Shown here: positions 29,480-32,528 of the stretch, in pieces
Position numbering within the stretch: position 1 is the stretch's first letter
Layout: each line of letters opens with the position of its first letter
Source: CAYONQ01 sp964405375
GTDB taxonomy: Bacteria > Planctomycetota > Phycisphaerae > Sedimentisphaerales > Anaerobacaceae
Direction of reading: 5' to 3'
DNA: 32,528 nucleotides
NCBI GenBank assembly: GCA_964405375.1
Contig: CAYONQ010000023.1
Span: 1 to 32,528 of the forward strand
Made by a program: the position numbers and the translations under genes
Notes under the pieces: model-generated
What the model saw: only the letters and a program-made list of their open reading frames with translations
What the model was told of the DNA's origin: nothing
The model's database searches: none

Positions 29480-29674
29480 CTATTCGCCGAGTCGCATTCT
29501 GATTGTTTTGGCCTTTGCACCGCTTATAATCGACGAGCTTCCTATTCGCCGGCGACGCTTGGCGTTCTTACCGCTCATAAGATGGCTGCCACAAGACCGC
29601 GCGTACCTGACCTTGCCGGAAGCGGCAATCTTGATTCTTTTGCTCAGCCCTTTATGTGTCTTCTGCTTCGGCAC
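29480..29674 (-). CDS. rpmI: Large ribosomal subunit protein bL35
   Basis: A 64-residue basic ribosomal protein. It starts MPKQKTHKGLSKRIKIAASG and contains HLMSGKNAKRRRRI, the standard family pattern. The start codon is GTG (29674), with AAGGG eight bases upstream. A perfect hairpin lies directly before that ribosome site. It is followed by a 306-base gap with an inverted-repeat element before rplT. Confidence 0.97.
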   Translation of the reverse strand: MPKQKTHKGLSKRIKIAASGKVRYARSCGSHLMSGKNAKRRRRIGSSSIISGAKAKTIRMRLGE

Positions 29675-29685
29675 GTTACTTACCC

Positions 29686-29705
29686 TTCAAAAAGCGTTTT
29701 TTGAA
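29686..29705 (-). promoter_or_regulatory. Hairpin abutting the rpmI ribosome-binding site
   Basis: On the minus strand TTCAAAAA and TTTTTGAA form a perfect eight-base stem around the loop ACGC. The last GAA of the stem is the start of the GAAGGG ribosome site, so folding would partly hide it. bL20 represses rpmI-rplT translation through leader structures in other bacteria, so control here is plausible but unproven. Confidence 0.5.
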
Positions 29706-29731
29706 ACAACCGAAAAATATAAACCCTATAG

Positions 29732-29758
29732 TTTATACCGCCTGCGACCGTCAGTCAA
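29732..29758 (-). promoter_or_regulatory. Possible promoter upstream of rpmI
   Basis: On the minus strand TTGACT (29758-29753) and TATAAA (29737-29732) are separated by 15 bases, shorter than optimal. It could give rpmI-rplT-pheS a promoter independent of thrS-infC. The rest of the 162-base rpmI-infC gap shows nothing else recognisable. Confidence 0.35.
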
Positions 29759-29836
29759 TACCACAGGCCGTAAATTCTCTAAAAATTTACCCCCCGCATT
29801 TCACAAAATCCAGCTCGGAATCCACAAGGCACGCCA

Positions 29837-30349
29837 TTATTTTGGCATAAGCAATAACGTCATACGCCTTCCGGAGACTTTACCGGGCTGCTCGACCTTT
29901 GACAGGGCTTCCATCGATTCAGAAATTTGGGTAAGCATTTTATAGCCCTTGTCCTTATGCAATATCTGACGGCCCCGGAAGAATACTGTAAACTGTACCC
30001 TGTGGCCTTTCTCCAGAAATTCACGGGCATGGTCGAGCTTGATTGCCAGGTCGTGGGGGTCGGTTTCAGGCCTAAGCCGAATTTCCTTCAGCGTGCTGTG
30101 GTGATGGCCTTTCTTTCGGCCATCGCGAACCTTGCGCTTTTGCTGATAAAGCCATTTGCCGTAATCCATTATCCGGCAAACCGGCGGGTCAGCAATAGGG
30201 GCAACCTCCACAAGGTCCAAACCCATATCACCGGCCTTGCGAATCGCATCCCGCGTCTCTACAATTCCCACCTGATTGTTTGATTCATCGATTAGCCGAA
30301 CCTGCTTGACCCGAATTCTCTCGTTTACCCTTAAACCTCGTTTAGCGAT
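29837..30349 (-). CDS. infC: Translation initiation factor IF-3, probable AUC start
   Basis: A 170-residue factor that keeps ribosomal subunits apart and checks the start codon. It fits the family throughout: RGLRVNERIRVKQVRLIDES, DLVEVAPIADPPVCRIMDYG, KWLYQQKRK, KEIRLRPETDPHDLAIKL and the C-terminal GRRMTLLLMPK. The frame extends upstream to a GTG at 30379, but the segment MWFRKVRWCT is unlike the family. AAGGTGG lies six bases before an ATC at 30349, giving the usual I/M-A-K-R-G-L-R-V-N-E start. infC genes commonly use AUU, AUC or related rare starts so that IF-3 represses its own synthesis. It follows thrS by 46 bases. Confidence 0.95.
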   Translation of the reverse strand: MAKRGLRVNERIRVKQVRLIDESNNQVGIVETRDAIRKAGDMGLDLVEVAPIADPPVCRIMDYGKWLYQQKRKVRDGRKKGHHHSTLKEIRLRPETDPHDLAIKLDHAREFLEKGHRVQFTVFFRGRQILHKDKGYKMLTQISESMEALSKVEQPGKVSGRRMTLLLMPK

Positions 30350-30395
30350 TGTGCACCACCTTACCTTTCTAAACCACACAAGTGCGAATACAGTA

Positions 30396-32312
30396 TTAAA
30401 ACGCTAAATCTATCTTTTTATCGGCAATTTTGCTCTTTGCGATTGTGATAAATTCGCCGATTCCCACCGTTTTGGTCTCTTCGGATGCCCTGATTCTCAC
30501 GTTAACAGTGTCGGAGCCGGCCTCTTTGGGACCGACTACCAGCATATAAGGCAGCTTCTCACCGTGCGCCCTGGCAATCTTAGCGCCTATCTTTTCATCC
30601 GACAAATCACAGCCGCAACGCAACCGACCGTCCTTTAGCTTATTCTGAACGGCCTTCGCATAATCGTTGCTTTTTTCGCTTATCGGCAGCACCCTTGCCT
30701 GCTCCGGCGAAAGCCACAGCGGGAAACTGCCGCCGTAGTGCTCGATTAATATACCGATGAAACGCTCAAAAGAGCCCAGCACCGCCCTGTGAATCATAAC
30801 CGGCGTTTTCTCGGTGTTATCTCTGTCGGTATAGACCAGCCCGAACCGCTGAGGCATCGAGAAATCCAGTTGAATTGTGCCGAGCTGCCAGGACCTCTTC
30901 AGACAATCCCTTATATGAAAATCTATTTTCGGCCCGTAAAACGCACCATCACCCTCGTTAATTTTGTATTCGATTGCTTTGTGCGCCAGAGCGTTTTTAA
31001 GCGCATCCGTAGAAACATCCCAGATTTCATCCGAGCCGATATGCTTTTCCGGCTTGGTCGAAAGCTCAATGTGAAAATCCTCGAATCCGAAGGCCCTGTA
31101 TATCTCAAAGGTAAGCTCAATGACCCCTATTATCTCCGGCTCTATCTGGCTGGGTACGCAGAAGATATGGGCATCATCCTGGGTAAACTGCCTTACTCTG
31201 AAAAGGCCATGCATAACACCGCTGACCTCGTGCCGGTGGACAAGCCCGAGCTCGGCAACACGCATCGGAAACTCGCGATATGAATGTTTTGTGGTCTTAT
31301 AGACCAGACACAAACCCGGGCAGTTCATCGGCTTTATCGCATAGCTGGCACCGTCAAAACTGGTAAAGTACATATTCTCCTTGTAGTTGTCCCAATGCCC
31401 GCTTTTGTGCCACAGTTGCTCATTTAGAATGATAGGCGTCTTAATCTCCTGATAGCCGTATTTATCGTGGACACTGCGCCAGTAATCTACTATCTCGTTC
31501 CAGATAATCATCCCCTTTGCGTGAATGAAGGCAAAGCCCGGCCCTGCCTCATCGAAGCTGAATAAATCCAGTTGCCTGCCCAATAGGCGGTGGTCACGTT
31601 TTTTCGCCTCGTCTAATCTTCGCAGGTAGTCGTCAAGCTCTTTTTTGGTCGGCCAGGAGGTACCGTAAACCCGCTGAAGCATCTTTTGCGTCGGGTCGCC
31701 GTGCCAGTATGCACCCGCTACGGACATAACCTTGAAGCTGCCGGCCCTGCCGGTGCTCGGCAAATGCGGCCCCCTGCACAAATCCTCAAAGCCGTCTCCC
31801 TGCGAGTAGAAGCTGATGACTTCGCTGTCGGCATGCCTTATATTGTCGGTTTTATATTTATCGCCGGCTAATTTCTCAAGCGCCTCAGACCTGCTCATTT
31901 CTGTCCGAACAAAGGGTCTGTCGGCCTTGACGATTTCGAGCATCTTTTCTTCTATCCGCTCGAAATCAACCGGCCGAATCGGCTCATCGAGGTCAACGTC
32001 ATAGTAAAACCCGTCTTCGACGGTCGGGCCATAGACCAGCTTTGTAGTCGGCCAGATACTGCATATCGCCTCGGCCATTATGTGAGCGCAGCTATGCCGC
32101 ATTATTTCAAGCCCTTCGCTGTCTTTGAGGGTAATGATTTGAACGGCGGTGTCGCCGTTGATAGGCGTGGATAAATCCACCAATTGCCCGTTTATCTTCG
32201 CCGCCACGGCGGCCTTTGAAAGCCCCTGCCCTATTCGCTCCGCTAACTGTCCCGCAGTTGTACCGTCGGAAACCTCTAATGTGCTGCCATCGGGCAGTGT
32301 TACTTTTGCCAT
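30396..32312 (-). CDS. thrS: Threonyl-tRNA synthetase
   Basis: A 638-residue class II synthetase. The N-terminal TGS domain is MAKVTLPDGSTLEVSDGTTA. It is followed by the editing domain with HSCAHIMAEAICSIWPTTKL (HxxxH), then catalytic motifs with MNCPGLCLVYKTTKHSYREF (zinc cysteine), LVHRHEVSGVMHGLFRVRQF (motif 2) and PVMIHRAVLGSFERFIGILI (motif 3). A C-terminal anticodon-binding domain contains WLSPEQARVLPISEK. Length is typical. I set the start at the ATG at 32312. A longer frame to 32459 would add 49 residues translated through a palindromic repeat and the promoter. Confidence 0.97.
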   Translation of the reverse strand: MAKVTLPDGSTLEVSDGTTAGQLAERIGQGLSKAAVAAKINGQLVDLSTPINGDTAVQIITLKDSEGLEIMRHSCAHIMAEAICSIWPTTKLVYGPTVEDGFYYDVDLDEPIRPVDFERIEEKMLEIVKADRPFVRTEMSRSEALEKLAGDKYKTDNIRHADSEVISFYSQGDGFEDLCRGPHLPSTGRAGSFKVMSVAGAYWHGDPTQKMLQRVYGTSWPTKKELDDYLRRLDEAKKRDHRLLGRQLDLFSFDEAGPGFAFIHAKGMIIWNEIVDYWRSVHDKYGYQEIKTPIILNEQLWHKSGHWDNYKENMYFTSFDGASYAIKPMNCPGLCLVYKTTKHSYREFPMRVAELGLVHRHEVSGVMHGLFRVRQFTQDDAHIFCVPSQIEPEIIGVIELTFEIYRAFGFEDFHIELSTKPEKHIGSDEIWDVSTDALKNALAHKAIEYKINEGDGAFYGPKIDFHIRDCLKRSWQLGTIQLDFSMPQRFGLVYTDRDNTEKTPVMIHRAVLGSFERFIGILIEHYGGSFPLWLSPEQARVLPISEKSNDYAKAVQNKLKDGRLRCGCDLSDEKIGAKIARAHGEKLPYMLVVGPKEAGSDTVNVRIRASEETKTVGIGEFITIAKSKIADKKIDLAF

Positions 32313-32356
32313 AGATTTATCCGGTACTAATAATCCCCTGTATCTACCTGAGCTAC

Positions 32357-32392
32357 CATTTTGCCCCGCCCAGCGCTGGGCGGGGCAAAATG
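32357..32392. repeat. Perfect 36-base palindrome in the thrS leader
   Basis: Each 18-base half (CATTTTGCCCCGCCCAGC and its reverse complement) matches without mismatch, centred between 32374 and 32375. The inner part is the same as the palindrome at 1793-1812. It begins about 12 bases after the predicted thrS -10 box, so it would form a very stable hairpin at the 5' end of the mRNA. No T-tract follows it in the direction of transcription. Confidence 0.9.
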
Positions 32393-32404
32393 AGACCACA
32401 TAAG

Positions 32405-32432
32405 AATATAGCTGCTTGAACAAATTTGTCAA
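32405..32432 (-). promoter_or_regulatory. Predicted strong sigma70-type promoter for thrS
   Basis: On the minus strand a perfect TTGACA (32432-32427), a 16-base spacer and TATATT (32410-32405). Transcription would start near 32398, giving a leader of about 86 bases that opens with the palindrome. Confidence 0.7.
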
Positions 32433-32473
32433 GTAAGCCAATCCGAAAGCCAATAGCAAAAAACGCTAACCAG

Positions 32474-32528
32474 CTCAAACTGACCGATTTGTAGCTCTGC
32501 CACAGGTAGCAAATGTTAAATGTAAGTC
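32474..32528. repeat. Partial copy of the MITE-like element, cut by the window end
   Basis: CTCAAACTGACCG (32474-32486), then GTAGC and CAGGT, then TGTTAAATGTAAGTC (32514-32528), which follow the same order as at 29281-29320 but with longer spacing. It runs off the right edge. Confidence 0.65.

Noticed and set aside
30789..31283. 164-codon plus-strand frame
   Set aside because: Antisense to the conserved catalytic core of thrS.
32357..32392. Palindrome as an intrinsic terminator
   Set aside because: No T-tract follows on either strand and it lies between a promoter and its gene.
32313..32459. 49-residue N-terminal extension of ThrRS
   Set aside because: The extension is translated from the promoter and the 36-base palindrome; the conserved TGS domain starts at the ATG at 32312.
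1..32528. CRISPR array, tRNA, rRNA or phage/plasmid genes
   Set aside because: No regularly spaced repeats, cloverleaf or rRNA sequence, integrase or replication gene was recognised by reading; very divergent cases could be missed without a covariance-model search.

Overview
The window reads as a bacterial chromosome segment from a Gram-negative organism, most likely Planctomycetota (Phycisphaerae-like), though this is inferred without any database search. The clues are a Tat-exported lipoprotein sulfatase beside a sodium:solute symporter, an exported FG-GAP repeat protein, lipid A genes (lpxD, lpxI), the gene order thrS-infC-rpmI-rplT-pheS, and abundant short palindromic repeats between genes. 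No rRNA, tRNA, CRISPR array or intact insertion sequence was seen.

Left part (1-8.5 kb). A symporter gene on the minus strand diverges from a sulfatase gene on the plus strand. Their promoters lie back to back, and a decayed M16 peptidase remnant sits in the sulfatase leader. A large FG-GAP repeat protein, the tRNA 2-thiouridylase mnmA and a GT9 (heptosyltransferase-like) gene follow on the plus strand.

Middle-left (8.5-13.4 kb, plus strand). This is a lipid A / core module: lpxD behind a strong promoter and a structured leader, lpxI, a four-helix-bundle S23-type gene held between inverted repeats, a tandem double-kinase protein of the Kdo/WaaP-like class, and a GT2 glycosyltransferase.

Right part (13.46-32.4 kb, all minus strand, read right to left). 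The translation genes thrS, infC (probable AUC start), rpmI, rplT and pheS come first. Where pheT would often follow pheS there is instead a surface-glycan locus: rmlA-rmlC-rmlD-rmlB (dTDP-rhamnose), a GT2, an FkbM methyltransferase, a GT-D type glycosyltransferase, a UDP-glucuronate decarboxylase (UDP-xylose), an IS3-type transposase remnant, a class I methyltransferase, a radical SAM/SPASM protein, an unassigned GT-A-like protein, glf (UDP-galactofuranose), a GT-B glycosyltransferase and a fused GT4-GT2 enzyme. Together these predict a methylated surface glycan with rhamnose, xylose (or another UDP-glucuronate-derived sugar) and galactofuranose. No Wzx/Wzy or ABC exporter is present here.

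The most unusual signals are structural. GC-rich palindromes sit just downstream of three predicted promoters, and one family member is embedded in frame in the GT9 gene. The lpxD leader can form two mutually exclusive helices, one enclosing the start codon. A MITE-like inverted-repeat family occurs in the rplT-rpmI gap and at both window ends. The FkbM gene lies between ~100-bp direct repeats that duplicate the 5' end of the neighbouring GT-D gene.
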